Positions 35,742-44,549 of a stretch of DNA of 64,000 nt are shown here, piece after piece. Made by a program: the position numbers and the translations under genes. The notes below the pieces were generated by a model. That model had not been told where the DNA came from. It saw only the letters and a program-made list of their open reading frames with translations, and did no database searches. Every line of letters starts with the position of its first letter. The stretch's first letter is position 1. The DNA lies in assembly GCA_963662815.2 (NCBI GenBank), contig CAXXWA010000010.1:62001-126000 (forward strand), in the 5' to 3' direction. This DNA is from JAPPHA01 sp963662815. GTDB lineage: Bacteria; Pseudomonadota; Alphaproteobacteria; Rhodobacterales; Rhodobacteraceae.

Positions 35742-35770
35742 ACGAAATACCGGAAAGGCGAAAACACTCC

Positions 35771-35974
35771 ATGCAGGTTCAGGTTCGCGACAACAATGTA
35801 GACCAGGCGCTACGCGCCCTAAAGAAAAAACTGCAGCGCGAGGGCGTCTTTCGCGAAATGAAGCTGCGCCAGCACTACGAGAAACCATCGGTCAAGCGAG
35901 CCAGGGAGAAGGCGGAGGCCATTCGCCGGGCGCGCAAGCTCGCTCGCAAGAAGGCGCAACGCGAGGAGATGTGA
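35771..35974 (+). CDS. rpsU: 30S ribosomal protein S21
   Basis: Basic protein of 67 residues: 'MQVQVRDNNVDQALRALKKKLQREGVFREMKLRQHYEKPSVKRAREKAEA'. It contacts the anti-Shine-Dalgarno region of 16S rRNA. The ATG at 35771 starts the conserved sequence exactly; the upstream open frame is antisense to COQ9. Confidence 0.97.
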   Translation: MQVQVRDNNVDQALRALKKKLQREGVFREMKLRQHYEKPSVKRAREKAEAIRRARKLARKKAQREEM

Positions 35975-36110
35975 GGGCCGCAGGACGACGGCGCTCCGGA
36001 CATTCGCTTTCGGATATTTCCGCGTTCTGACCGAATTCGGGGACGTGCAAGCGGAGTGCAACCCTTCATCCGAATCGACCACGCCCGCTCAGGGGCTATC
36101 CGGCCGGAAC

Positions 36111-36245
36111 TCAGGAATTGAAAATCGCGAGAAAGATCAGAACGCACAAGCTCGTGACGATGACCCGGACGCTCCACCGGATGAATCCCTCGAAGGTCTC
36201 GTGATGGGCGCTCACGTCCATCTTTCCATGTTCATGCTCGGCCAT
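36111..36245 (-). CDS. aa3-type cytochrome c oxidase subunit IV
   Basis: Single-helix protein of 44 residues. A hydrophilic head 'MAEHEHGKMDVSAHHETFEGFIRWS' is followed by one membrane helix 'VIVTSLCVLIFLAIFNS'. This is the pattern of the small bacterial subunit IV seen in Paracoccus and Rhodobacter oxidase. GGAG lies seven bases before the ATG. It stands apart from other oxidase genes and converges with rpsU. Confidence 0.88.
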   Translation of the reverse strand: MAEHEHGKMDVSAHHETFEGFIRWSVRVIVTSLCVLIFLAIFNS

Positions 36246-37022
36246 GTTCCACTCCGCGTTCTGGGGTCCACCCGCGTCTAAGCCACAACTGGCGCCGCTG
36301 TCAAACCCGCGCGGACTCCCGTAGACTCGCTGCAGCCCCCAATACCGCAAACTCGGCGTAAAGGCGTTTCCCGAAGTCGTTCGGCGACCGTCTTTCCGCG
36401 GCGTTGCGTTTTCCACCGGCCATGCCATGGAACATCTGTTTGTCCAGTCGCATGCTGCTTTCCGGAGTCCTCGGTTCGGCCCCCCGGCGCGCCGCCGGCT
36501 CCGGCTGCGTACGGCCAAGGCCGCCGCGCGCGGGATCCTGCAAGTACGGAGGCCAATGTCGGGAAGGCAGGGGACGCGCTCTTGAACCCCGAAGTCCGTG
36601 CCGGGGCATGAAAGCAGGAATTGATAAAGTCCCGCACCGAACAGAATGATGGACCAAGCGCATTCCGCCTTCCCGCTGAATGCAGTTCGGCAAATGCAAT
36701 TCCCGTGGAGGCCCTCGACGTCCGGCGAGCGCGACTGATGTCCGCGCATTTGCCGGTCGGGTCGCGCATCGGAATCAAGGCCTGTGCAATTTGAACCAGA
36801 TTGCAAAATGCGCATGGGAATCTTGATTCCCGAGAACCTGCCATGAAATGCTTACGCCGGCGATCAACGGCCGACAGTCGTCGCGGCCAGCGCCGTGACA
36901 TCCCGCAGAAGGCCGAACCGTCATCGCAACACGGCGACAACAGGACCCTGAACTCGACTTCGTCCGCTTCTTCGCCGGCCGTCATTGCGCCTTCGTGCCG
37001 AACGACTGCCGGGTCAGCGCTC
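36246..37022. other. Non-coding stretch, 777 bases, with a small palindrome
   Basis: No supported gene on either strand. GGGAATC-TT-GATTCCC at 36816-36831 is a perfect inverted repeat of seven bases with a two-base centre. It could be an operator, but no nearby start codon faces it closely. The rest contains spurious Arg/Ala-rich frames. It separates the oxidase subunit gene from the 3' end of the sox cluster. Confidence 0.45.
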
Positions 37023-37496
37023 TCAATCTTCAACCAGGGTCATGAGGTAGGCGATCACGTCCTCGACTTCACCTGCTTCGTAAACGGTCCTGCCCTCGTA
37101 CTCCGCGGCGACTCGGTGCAGCCCATCGCTCCTGAAATAGGAAGGCATGACTGTCTCCGGGTTCAGGAATTGCGGTTCGACGAGGCGCAGCCTGAGTTCG
37201 CCCGCGGTGTAGCGGCTGCCCACGCCGTCGAGCGGAGGACCGATGTTTCCCGGGTCCGGCTCTCCTTCTATCGGAATCGCGTGGCAGATGAGGCAGGTTG
37301 CGTTGTCCGCATCGCGCACGATCCGCTCCCCTCTTTCCGGATCCCCGGGCGCGCCCGTAAGCGGCTTTGGTATGGCAAAGCCGACGATTTCATATTCAAC
37401 TGGCCCGGCAGCCAGCATGACGGCGGGCAGCCCGGAAAGCGCAACTGCGCGAAGAGCCGTTCGAAAGCAGGCTGGAACCCGAATGAGGCGGCCCAC
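37023..37496 (-). CDS. soxX: Sulfur-oxidation c-type cytochrome SoxX
   Basis: Monohaem periplasmic cytochrome of 157 residues, normally the partner of SoxA in the SoxAX complex that conjugates thiosulfate to SoxY. An N-terminal signal (about residues 1-26) precedes the haem motif 'CLICH'. The Met ligand is in 'ETVMPSYFRSDG', and 'IGPPLDGVGSRYTAGELRLRLVEP' is diagnostic for SoxX. It starts at a GTG two bases after the flavoprotein stop. It is last in the cluster, unlike the frequent soxX-first or soxXA orders. Confidence 0.92.
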   Translation of the reverse strand: MGRLIRVPACFRTALRAVALSGLPAVMLAAGPVEYEIVGFAIPKPLTGAPGDPERGERIVRDADNATCLICHAIPIEGEPDPGNIGPPLDGVGSRYTAGELRLRLVEPQFLNPETVMPSYFRSDGLHRVAAEYEGRTVYEAGEVEDVIAYLMTLVED

Positions 37497-37497
37497 T

Positions 37498-38784
37498 TCA
37501 GCCGAACATGTCGGCGGTGATGCTTGCGTACCAGCCCTTGGCGAACTCCGCCTCGGCTTGCCGGAATTCATCGCTCGCATTGGCGGGACTGACGCCGCCC
37601 GATCCGGGAATTGAAGCGATCTCTCCATTTTCGTCCAGCCGGTATACTGCCGCAACCGAGATGCCGTATTCGGCCGAGAGCAGGCTGTAGCAGGTGTTGA
37701 TGAACGCAGGTTCCGGCGGATCTTCCCCGGCAAGCAGGGATACAATTGCGTGGGCGCAGACCTTTGCCTGGCTGTTCGCGCTGAACCCCGATTTCGGCAT
37801 CGCCCCGGCAATGATCGCATCGCCCAGGACATGGATGTTCGGAACGACCCCGGATGCAAAGGTCCGCTGGTCGACGCTGCACCAATCGTCGCCTTCGGCC
37901 AGGCCCGCCGTATCGACGAGCCTCGCGGATCTCTGCGGCGGAATGATGTTGGCGACGTCGGGCCGAAACACGTCGAAATCCGTTCGAACGGTCATGGTTT
38001 CCGGATCGACTGCTATGACATTCCCGCCTTCCGAGAATCCGACCCATTCGATCAGGCCCGGATAGAGTCGTTCCCATCCTTCACGGAAGAGGCCCTGTTT
38101 CGAGAAGCCGTCCTTGCTGTCGAGAATCAGCAGTTTCGAGCGCGGCTTGTGCCGGTGGAGATAATCGGCAATGAGGCTGGCCCGTTCGTACGGGCCGGGC
38201 GGGCACCTGAACGGATTGGCCGGTGCCGCAATGACTATCAGCCCGCCATCCTCCATCGCCGCAAGCTGGTCCCGAAGCAGCCTGGTCTGCGAACCGGCGA
38301 TCCACGCGTGCGGCATGCGCTGCGCCGCCGCCTCGTCATACCCGTCGATCGCAGCCCACTTGATGTCGATCCCCGGCGACAGAACCAGCCGGTCATAGGA
38401 CAGCCTGTCGCCGCCGGACAGCTGGACCCGGTTGTTCTCGGCATCAATCGCCGCCGCCTCGTCATGAACCACGGTCACGCCTGCCCGCCTGATGCCGTGA
38501 TAGCCGTGGGTCACAGAACCGAGATTCCGAATCCCGCCAATGACCGTGTTGCTGAACGGGCAGGTAACGAAACTCGCGCTGCGTGAAACCAGCGTCACGT
38601 CGAGATTGGGCGCCAGGCGGCGCAGGTACCTCGAACAGGTCGCGCCGCCGAAACCGCCCCCCACCACGACGACCGATCCGCGTGCATCTGCAAGCACGCG
38701 GTCCGCGAACGCGCCGGCGACAGCGGCGGCTCCTGCGAGTTTCAGGAGATCGCGGCGCGTTCCGAAACGTTCACTGGCTGTCAT
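37498..38784 (-). CDS. fccB: Sulfide dehydrogenase flavoprotein (FccB/SoxF)
   Basis: FAD protein of 428 residues oxidising sulfide to polysulfide or sulfur. A Tat-type signal 'RRDLLKLAGAAAVAGAF' directs it to the periplasm. The FAD loop is 'VVVVGGGFGGATCSRYL'. Conserved cysteines lie in 'NPFRCPPGPYERA' and 'FINTCYSLL', which in flavocytochrome c form the redox disulfide. The C-terminal flavocytochrome domain is also present. The ATG overlaps the cytochrome gene by 14 bases, so the two subunits are coupled. An equivalent SoxF role is possible in this context. Confidence 0.92.
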   Translation of the reverse strand: MTASERFGTRRDLLKLAGAAAVAGAFADRVLADARGSVVVVGGGFGGATCSRYLRRLAPNLDVTLVSRSASFVTCPFSNTVIGGIRNLGSVTHGYHGIRRAGVTVVHDEAAAIDAENNRVQLSGGDRLSYDRLVLSPGIDIKWAAIDGYDEAAAQRMPHAWIAGSQTRLLRDQLAAMEDGGLIVIAAPANPFRCPPGPYERASLIADYLHRHKPRSKLLILDSKDGFSKQGLFREGWERLYPGLIEWVGFSEGGNVIAVDPETMTVRTDFDVFRPDVANIIPPQRSARLVDTAGLAEGDDWCSVDQRTFASGVVPNIHVLGDAIIAGAMPKSGFSANSQAKVCAHAIVSLLAGEDPPEPAFINTCYSLLSAEYGISVAAVYRLDENGEIASIPGSGGVSPANASDEFRQAEAEFAKGWYASITADMFG

Positions 38785-39097
38785 TTTCCTCGTCCGGCGC
38801 GCCAGGCAAGGGTTGCCGGATTTCGACCAATTTCCGGGACAGGGCTTCGATATCGGAATCGCCGAGGGCCCTGGCGATGCGATCCATGACCGTAGCCTCG
38901 ATGTCGCCTTCACGGAATCCGATCAGGAATGCCTGCATGGCCTCCGCGTCCAGTTCGGAGATGCCCGGAACCGGTCCCGGAGTCTCTCCTGCCTGGCCAT
39001 GGCAGGCCGCGCACATCTCCGCGAGGAGGCCGGTCCACGACTCGTCCGCACCCGCGGTCTCCGCGGAAACCGCGGCTGCTGCCAGAAGCGGCGCCAA
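38771..39097 (-). CDS. Monohaem cytochrome c (FccA/SoxE-like), start codon unclear
   Basis: Small periplasmic cytochrome with one haem motif 'MCAACHGQAG' and a likely Met ligand in 'IEATVMDRIARALGD'. Directly upstream of and overlapping fccB, it is the expected electron-accepting subunit of flavocytochrome c sulfide dehydrogenase. The start is a problem: the hydrophobic signal 'LAPLLAAAAVSAETAGA' is preceded by an Arg/Lys-rich n-region in frame (TETTSRRRPRKTAAGRK). Between the previous stop at 39187 and the TTG at 39097 there is no ATG, GTG or TTG. Either TTG 39097 is used with a very short signal, or a CTG near 39178 or an upstream overlapping start is used. Confidence 0.72.
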   Translation of the reverse strand: MAPLLAAAAVSAETAGADESWTGLLAEMCAACHGQAGETPGPVPGISELDAEAMQAFLIGFREGDIEATVMDRIARALGDSDIEALSRKLVEIRQPLPGAPDEENDSQ

Positions 39098-39186
39098 CCA
39101 TTTTCCGGTTCCAAGCGAACCGGCCGGTTTCCGACCGGCGGCCGTTTTTCTCGGCCGCCGGCGTGATGTCGTTTCGGTCAGGGCGA

Positions 39187-41469
39187 TCAGACCAGATCGT
39201 GATTGCGGATCGGCAAACTGCGGATCCGCTTGCCCGTGGCCGCGAAGATCGCGTTGGCAACCGCCGGCGCGATCGGAGGAAGGCCGGGTTCGCCGACTCC
39301 TCCCCACTTGCCGCCGCCCGAAAGAGCGAAATGGGTGCGGACCTCCGGCATCTCATTCATTCGCAGCATGAGATACTGATCGAAGTTGTCCTCCACCACT
39401 GCACCCTTGTCGATGTGGATTTCTCCGTACAGCGCGGCGGTCAGGCCGTACACGACGTTGCTTTCCATCTGCATTTCGACCATCTTCGGATGAATGACGT
39501 GTCCGCAGTCGATTGCGGCATCAACCGTTTCGACCCGCAACTGTCCGCGGCGGCTGACGGTCACATAGGCAACATGCGCGACGATGGTGCCGAACGCTTC
39601 CGCCATTCCGATGCCCAGCCCTTCGCCGCGGCCAAGATCCGTGGTCCAGCCAGCTCCCTCCGCCGCCACTTCTAGCGGACGGCGGAATTCCGAGTCCTCG
39701 GGAAGAAGATCCAAACGGAATTGCAGGGGATCGGCGCCCGCCGCGTAGGCGAGTTCGTCAATGAACCCTTCCAGGGCGAACGCGTTCTGCGACGCACCGA
39801 CGGCGCGCCACCAGTGGACCGGCAAATGCGAATCACGAATGGCGTAGTCGACCTGCTTGTTGGCGATGTCGTAGGGCAGACGCTCGTCCAGCCCTTCGAC
39901 AGCCTGGCTGTCGATTCCGTCCCTGAGGAACTGCGGTATCTGGTGGTTGAAGATCGAGTGCGAAACCACGCGGTTCCAGTATGCCTCGGGCTTCCCACTC
40001 GCGTCGGTCGCCGCCGCGAAATGATAGACCGAATACGGCCGCAACTTGGCTTGTCGGGCAGTTTCCTCTCTCGTCCAGATCACTTTCACCGGCTGTCCCA
40101 GCGCCTTTCCGATCGCCGTAGCCTGGCGAACATCGTCAGGACGCGAACGCCGGCCGAATCCCGTGCCCAGGAAGCAGTTGTGCACGTACACCTGTTCCTC
40201 GGGAAGTCCGGCTTCCTCGGCTGCAGCAGCGATTGCCCTCGGCGGATTCTGGGTGCCCACCCAGACATCCGCCCGGTCGGCTGTCACATGCACGGTGCAG
40301 TTCATCGGCTCCATGCAGGCATGATCGAGGTACGGGGTCGTGTAGGTTGCTTCCATCACGTTGGCAGACGCAGCGATCACGCCGCGCGCATCGCCCACCG
40401 AATCCGCCGGGTTGTAGCTTTCGTCATCCGGATTCGCCAGGACTTCCAAGGCGCCGTCGATGATGCCGGCGTCGGTGACGTCTCCATGTCCGCCGTCGTC
40501 CCATTCCTTGGGCATGAGCTGCAGGGCCGTAAGCGCCCGGTAGTACGTATCGGCAATCACCGCCACGCCGCTCTGGATTCCGGTCACGCGGTTTGCAACC
40601 TCGTCGAGATTGTAGTGCAGGACCCCGATACCGCCTTCGCCGAGCCGGTATGCCGCAATGACGCCCGGCCGGTCCTTGACCGCATCGAAGTCGTAGCTGA
40701 CGAGGCGTCCGCCGGGAACCGGGGCCACCTCGACCGCTGCGAAGACCATGTCGGGCACCTGTACATCGATGCCGTAGACGGCGCTTCCGTTGACCTTCAC
40801 GGGCGTGTCCAGACGCGCAACCGACGTCCCCAGCAGCGTAAACTGGTCTGGCGCCTTGATCGCCGGCTCGGACTCAAGCTGAATGCCTGCGGCTGCTTCC
40901 GCGAATTCACCAAACGTTCCGGACCGGTCGCCGGCACCGAGCATGCCGTTTTCTGCCGTGACTGCCGACCTGTCGACGCCCCACGCATCCGCTGCGGCCT
41001 GCTTAAGGCGTTCGCGAGCACTGGCGCCTGCCTGCATCAGGTACTGGCGCGAACGGCGAACCGCGCCCGAGCCGCCCGTTCCCATTCGCTGGTACAGGTT
41101 GTCGGTTTCCTTGGCCGCTCCGGCGGCCACCATGTACGGTTCGGCGAAATTCTTGACGTGCCGGTTGACATCGGCATACACCGCCCGAACCTTCGACCAG
41201 TCGCATTGCAGTTCCTCGGCAACGAGCATCGGCATGCCGGTGAATACGCCTTCACCCATCTCCGACTGGCCTACCCGGATGGTAACCGAATTGTCCGGAT
41301 CGATAACCAGCCAGGCATTGACTTCCTGGCCGCCTTCCGCTGCGGCCCATGGCGATCCCATGACGCCGGCATCTGCGCCCGTCGGCAAATAGAACCCGAG
41401 CATCAGTCCGCCGGCGGCGGAAGCGCTCGTGACTATAAAGGTCCGACGGTCAATTTCCATTGTTGTCAT
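39187..41469 (-). CDS. Molybdenum hydroxylase large subunit (IorB/xanthine oxidase family, Tat-exported)
   Basis: Protein of 760 residues resembling the beta subunit of isoquinoline 1-oxidoreductase and related aldehyde or nicotinate dehydrogenases. A Tat signal with 'DRRTFIVTSASAAGGLMLGF' lies at the N terminus. Mo-cofactor-binding segments include 'VRVGQSEMGEG'-like 'IRVGQSEMGEGVFTGM', 'NCFLGTGFGRRSRPDD' and the catalytic glutamate region 'KWGGVGEPGLPPIAPAVANAIF'. These enzymes hydroxylate heterocycles or oxidise aldehydes using a water-derived oxygen. Lying inside a sox cluster is unusual, and the substrate is unknown. The ATG at 41469 follows GGGAGG by nine bases. Confidence 0.88.
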   Translation of the reverse strand: MTTMEIDRRTFIVTSASAAGGLMLGFYLPTGADAGVMGSPWAAAEGGQEVNAWLVIDPDNSVTIRVGQSEMGEGVFTGMPMLVAEELQCDWSKVRAVYADVNRHVKNFAEPYMVAAGAAKETDNLYQRMGTGGSGAVRRSRQYLMQAGASARERLKQAAADAWGVDRSAVTAENGMLGAGDRSGTFGEFAEAAAGIQLESEPAIKAPDQFTLLGTSVARLDTPVKVNGSAVYGIDVQVPDMVFAAVEVAPVPGGRLVSYDFDAVKDRPGVIAAYRLGEGGIGVLHYNLDEVANRVTGIQSGVAVIADTYYRALTALQLMPKEWDDGGHGDVTDAGIIDGALEVLANPDDESYNPADSVGDARGVIAASANVMEATYTTPYLDHACMEPMNCTVHVTADRADVWVGTQNPPRAIAAAAEEAGLPEEQVYVHNCFLGTGFGRRSRPDDVRQATAIGKALGQPVKVIWTREETARQAKLRPYSVYHFAAATDASGKPEAYWNRVVSHSIFNHQIPQFLRDGIDSQAVEGLDERLPYDIANKQVDYAIRDSHLPVHWWRAVGASQNAFALEGFIDELAYAAGADPLQFRLDLLPEDSEFRRPLEVAAEGAGWTTDLGRGEGLGIGMAEAFGTIVAHVAYVTVSRRGQLRVETVDAAIDCGHVIHPKMVEMQMESNVVYGLTAALYGEIHIDKGAVVEDNFDQYLMLRMNEMPEVRTHFALSGGGKWGGVGEPGLPPIAPAVANAIFAATGKRIRSLPIRNHDLV

Positions 41470-41474
41470 TTTCG

Positions 41475-41936
41475 TTATCCTCCCGCGATTTCGGCAGCCC
41501 GATGGATAGCATCCCGGATTCGGACGTATGTGCCGCATCGGCAGATGTTGTCCGACATCGCCGCATCGATATCGAGATCGGACGGATTCGGCCGCTGACT
41601 CAAAAGAGCCGCGGCAGCCATTATCTGTCCTGACTGGCAGTAACCGCACTGCGGAACGTCTCCCTCGATCCAGGCGAGCTGCACCGGATGCGAGCTGTCT
41701 TCCGAAAGTCCCTCGATCGTGGTGATTTCCGTTCCCACGGCGGCAGAAGCCTTCATGGTGCAGGAAAAGGCCTTCTTGCCGTCAACATGGACCGTACAGG
41801 CCCCGCACTTCGCGATGCCGCAGCCGTATTTCGTGCCCGTCAGGCCGATATTGTCCCGGAGCACCCACAGAAGCGGAGTCTCCGGTTCCACATCGACTGT
41901 ATGCGACGTGCCGTTTACATTGAGTGTGAGTGCCAT
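41475..41936 (-). CDS. [2Fe-2S] subunit of the molybdenum hydroxylase (IorA-like)
   Basis: Electron-transfer subunit of 153 residues without a signal peptide; it probably rides with the Tat-exported large subunit. Plant-type cluster cysteines are in 'GCGIAKCGACTVHVDGKKAFSC'. The second helical-domain cluster uses 'CGYCQSGQIMAAAALL' and 'NICRCGTYVRIRDAIHRAA'. A GGAGG site precedes the ATG. Five bases separate it from the large subunit. Confidence 0.95.
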   Translation of the reverse strand: MALTLNVNGTSHTVDVEPETPLLWVLRDNIGLTGTKYGCGIAKCGACTVHVDGKKAFSCTMKASAAVGTEITTIEGLSEDSSHPVQLAWIEGDVPQCGYCQSGQIMAAAALLSQRPNPSDLDIDAAMSDNICRCGTYVRIRDAIHRAAEIAGG

Positions 41937-42259
41937 ACACGCATCCTCCCTATTGGAACCCTACGTCCCAACAAGCGGAGGAGGCTGTGCTTCGGGTCGT
42001 CCTGAACGGCAAAACCAACTGCGCTCACAGGAACGCTGGGAAAGAGTAGTCCCATTGCGAAGGCGGGGCAACTGCGAAATTCAGGGACCGGCATTCTCAG
42101 GACTTTCAAACGCCGGACAGCGGCGCCTGGCGTACATGCCGGAACGCGTGAGGTCTCGCCGGTCCCGCGGCGCGGCGCGTTGCTGTTCCCGCGTGCGGGG
42201 CCGGCGGACGCACGCGCCGCCGCCGCAGGAGCAGGCTTTCGAGGATGGTTGGACCCAAT
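41937..42259. other. Intergenic region, 323 bases, inside the sox/Mo cluster
   Basis: Separates the tri-haem cytochrome from the molybdenum hydroxylase genes and is the largest gap in the cluster. It may hold a second promoter for the downstream half. No convincing boxes, hairpin with T-run or ORF found. Confidence 0.4.
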
Positions 42260-43567
42260 CTACCAGTGAGCCCGCTTGGCCGAGACATGCCGTTCGACAT
42301 CCTGCCATGGCGGCAGATCGGTAAAGTGCCATCGGATGAACTTCAGCAAGTCCCCGATGTCGCCATCCGACATCGAGGCCCCGAAGCCCGGCATCGACCT
42401 TTGCAGGGCGCCCCGCGGAGGCCGGATTCCGTCAAAGATTATGTGTACGACGTTTCTCGGATCCGGGGCGTTGACGGTTCCTGTCAATGCCAGCGACACG
42501 GGAAGCTGCCCGACGCCGCTCTTGTGGCAGGTCGCGCACTGGTCCGCGAACACGTCCATGCCGCGCAGGAGCGCAGGATCTTCGGGAACCTCAGCAGGCC
42601 GGTAGCCAAAGTCCGTACCCCAATCCAGGGAGCGCGCTCTTTCGAGAACGGCGCTCTTCTCGGCATCGGCAAGCTGCGGTCGCTGCATCGATGCGAAATA
42701 TGCGGCGATCGCGAAAACGTCGTCTTCCGACTGATCGTAGAGATGGTTTACCACCGGCGCCATCGGTCCGGCTGCTATCCCGTGCTCCTCGTCCCATCCA
42801 TCGAAGAGGTAGTCGACGAGCTGCAGCTGGCTCCAGGGAACGGGAGTCTGGGACGTTTCGTTGAGCGCGGGCGCGTGCCACTCCTCGGCCTCGCCGCCCT
42901 CATACGCCGCCGCCTGCATGACCGCACCGAACATGTTGCGCGGTGAATGGCAGGCACCGCAGTGTCCGAGCCCCTCCGCAAGATAGGCCCCGCGATTCCA
43001 CTCCTCGTCTTTCATGCTGTCCGGCCGGAATTCCCCCTTGTCCAGGAAAAGCAGTTTCCAGCCCGCAAGCAGCATCCGAATGTTGTACGGAAATCCAAGT
43101 TCGTTTTCCGGAGGTTCGTACTCCGCCGGCTCAAGCGTCGTGAGATGCGCGTAGATCGCCTGAATGTCCTCATCTGTCGCCTTGGCGAAGTGATCATAGG
43201 GAAAGGCGGGATACAGATGCCGCCCGTTTCGGTCGACGCCTTCACGCATGGCGCGCCGGAATGCCTCCTCTGACCAGCTGCCTATTCCGGTTGCGACATC
43301 CGGGGTGATGTTGGTCGAATAGATCGTGCCGAAAGGAGTCGGCAGGGCCAGTCCGCCCGCAAATGGAGCACCGCCCGGCGCAGTGTGGCAAACTTCGCAG
43401 GCGCCGATGCCTGTAAGCGCTTCACCCAGGAGCAGTTGAGCCGTGTCGAACCCGGCGCCTCCGGTCTGTTCAACGGGCGCGAATTCTGGGTGCCGGTTTG
43501 CCCAGATCGCCGCCGCACCAAGGATTGCAAGAAGAACAACGGCGGCGGAAAGCAATATCCGGTACAT
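42260..43567 (-). CDS. Membrane-anchored tri-haem cytochrome c
   Basis: Protein of 435 residues with an uncleaved-looking N-terminal helix (residues about 4-22) and three haem-c motifs: CEVCH (57-61), CGACH (about 201-205) and CATCH (about 342-346). This is the build of the cytochrome subunits of membrane-bound alcohol, aldehyde and nicotinate dehydrogenases, which pass electrons to ubiquinone or an oxidase. It is the logical acceptor for the molybdenum hydroxylase 320 bases downstream. It starts 13 bases after the SUMF1 gene. In this cluster it could also take electrons from SoxAX-linked steps. Confidence 0.9.
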   Translation of the reverse strand: MYRILLSAAVVLLAILGAAAIWANRHPEFAPVEQTGGAGFDTAQLLLGEALTGIGACEVCHTAPGGAPFAGGLALPTPFGTIYSTNITPDVATGIGSWSEEAFRRAMREGVDRNGRHLYPAFPYDHFAKATDEDIQAIYAHLTTLEPAEYEPPENELGFPYNIRMLLAGWKLLFLDKGEFRPDSMKDEEWNRGAYLAEGLGHCGACHSPRNMFGAVMQAAAYEGGEAEEWHAPALNETSQTPVPWSQLQLVDYLFDGWDEEHGIAAGPMAPVVNHLYDQSEDDVFAIAAYFASMQRPQLADAEKSAVLERARSLDWGTDFGYRPAEVPEDPALLRGMDVFADQCATCHKSGVGQLPVSLALTGTVNAPDPRNVVHIIFDGIRPPRGALQRSMPGFGASMSDGDIGDLLKFIRWHFTDLPPWQDVERHVSAKRAHW

Positions 43568-43580
43568 GGTCAGGCAGAAC

Positions 43581-44486
43581 TCACTTGCAGGCTGATTCGA
43601 ATCCGCTCGTAGCGTAGCGTTCGAAGGCAGGGTCGGTCCCGGACGCGTTCAGCTCCCTCAGGATCCGGAATCCCAGATCGTTTCGGCCCTGGCTGCCGTC
43701 CCTGGAAACCCTGAACCGCGACAACCCCGCCCAGTCGCTGTGGAAGGTCCCGCCCCTGGTAATCCGCCGCCCGCAGCTTTCGCCCTGCCGCGGGCTCCCG
43801 TCCACCGGCGAATCCGCCAGCTCGCCGTTCCCGCAGTCATGCGTCCACTCGGATACATTGCCCAGCATGTCGGCAAGGCCGAACGCATTCCTGTTCTTGC
43901 CCCCGACATTCGCCGACGTCAGTTCATCCTCCCGTCCCATCACGTCCGAACCGAAGCAGGTGGCGCACTTTGCCTCTCCCGTCTTGAGGTTGCCCCGGAC
44001 ATACCACTTCGACTCATGCCCGGCGCCGGCGCGGGCGGCAAACTCCCACTCGCTCTCGCTTGGAAGCCGGTATGCCTGCCCGGTGCGGTCCGAAAGCCAC
44101 TCGGCATATGCATTCGCTTCATCCCAGCTGACGCAAACAACCGGGCGGGTGTCCCGCTGGCGAAATCCCGGATCGCTCCACCCGCCTTCAGGGTAGTCTA
44201 CATCGCCCGTGGTTCGGAAGATTCGGCATCCCTTCGGCTTCAAGCCCGCGTCATTCGCGAATTCCGCAAACTCCCCCACCGTGACCTCGCAAATCGACAG
44301 CGCAAAGTCGTAGTCAATGTTCACTGTTATGGGCGCGTCATCGATGTTTCCTGCGCGCGGAAAGGACCCGCCTTCGATCTTCACCATGAGCGGGCACGTC
44401 TCGCAATCCTGCAATTCGTCCAATGCGACGGCATGAGCCGGAGCCAGGATCAACCCGAATGCAAGCAGCGGCAGGAATCTGGACAT
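43581..44486 (-). CDS. Exported SUMF1/FGE-fold protein without the FGE cysteines
   Basis: Protein of 301 residues. A Sec signal peptide ends near 'AHAVA'. The SUMF1 domain has 'CPLMVKIEGGSF', 'CEVTVGEFAEFAND', 'PVVCVSWDEANAYAEWLS', 'YRLPSESEWEFAARAG', 'FGLADMLGNVSEWTHDC' and 'RRITRGGTFHSDWAGLSRFRVSRDG'. Formylglycine-generating enzymes have a cysteine pair just after the RGGS motif; here that place reads GTFHSDWAG with no cysteine. It is thus not a sulfatase-maturing enzyme. It may be a binding or non-haem-iron-type member. The ATG at 44486 has AAGGGA seven bases before it. Confidence 0.85.
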   Translation of the reverse strand: MSRFLPLLAFGLILAPAHAVALDELQDCETCPLMVKIEGGSFPRAGNIDDAPITVNIDYDFALSICEVTVGEFAEFANDAGLKPKGCRIFRTTGDVDYPEGGWSDPGFRQRDTRPVVCVSWDEANAYAEWLSDRTGQAYRLPSESEWEFAARAGAGHESKWYVRGNLKTGEAKCATCFGSDVMGREDELTSANVGGKNRNAFGLADMLGNVSEWTHDCGNGELADSPVDGSPRQGESCGRRITRGGTFHSDWAGLSRFRVSRDGSQGRNDLGFRILRELNASGTDPAFERYATSGFESACK

Positions 44487-44549
44487 GGATTTTCCCTTTC
44501 GTGTCAACTGCCCCTCTCCGGCAGAACCAGCCGCCGGGGCAGCGGCGCA

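Noticed and set aside
39721..41598. A 625-codon plus-strand frame
   Set aside because: It is antisense to the molybdenum hydroxylase, which has strong motifs, and has no recognisable domain itself.
43581..43610. A GATTCGAATCC stretch resembling a tRNA T-arm
   Set aside because: It lies inside the SUMF1 coding sequence and no acceptor, D or anticodon arms can be folded around it.
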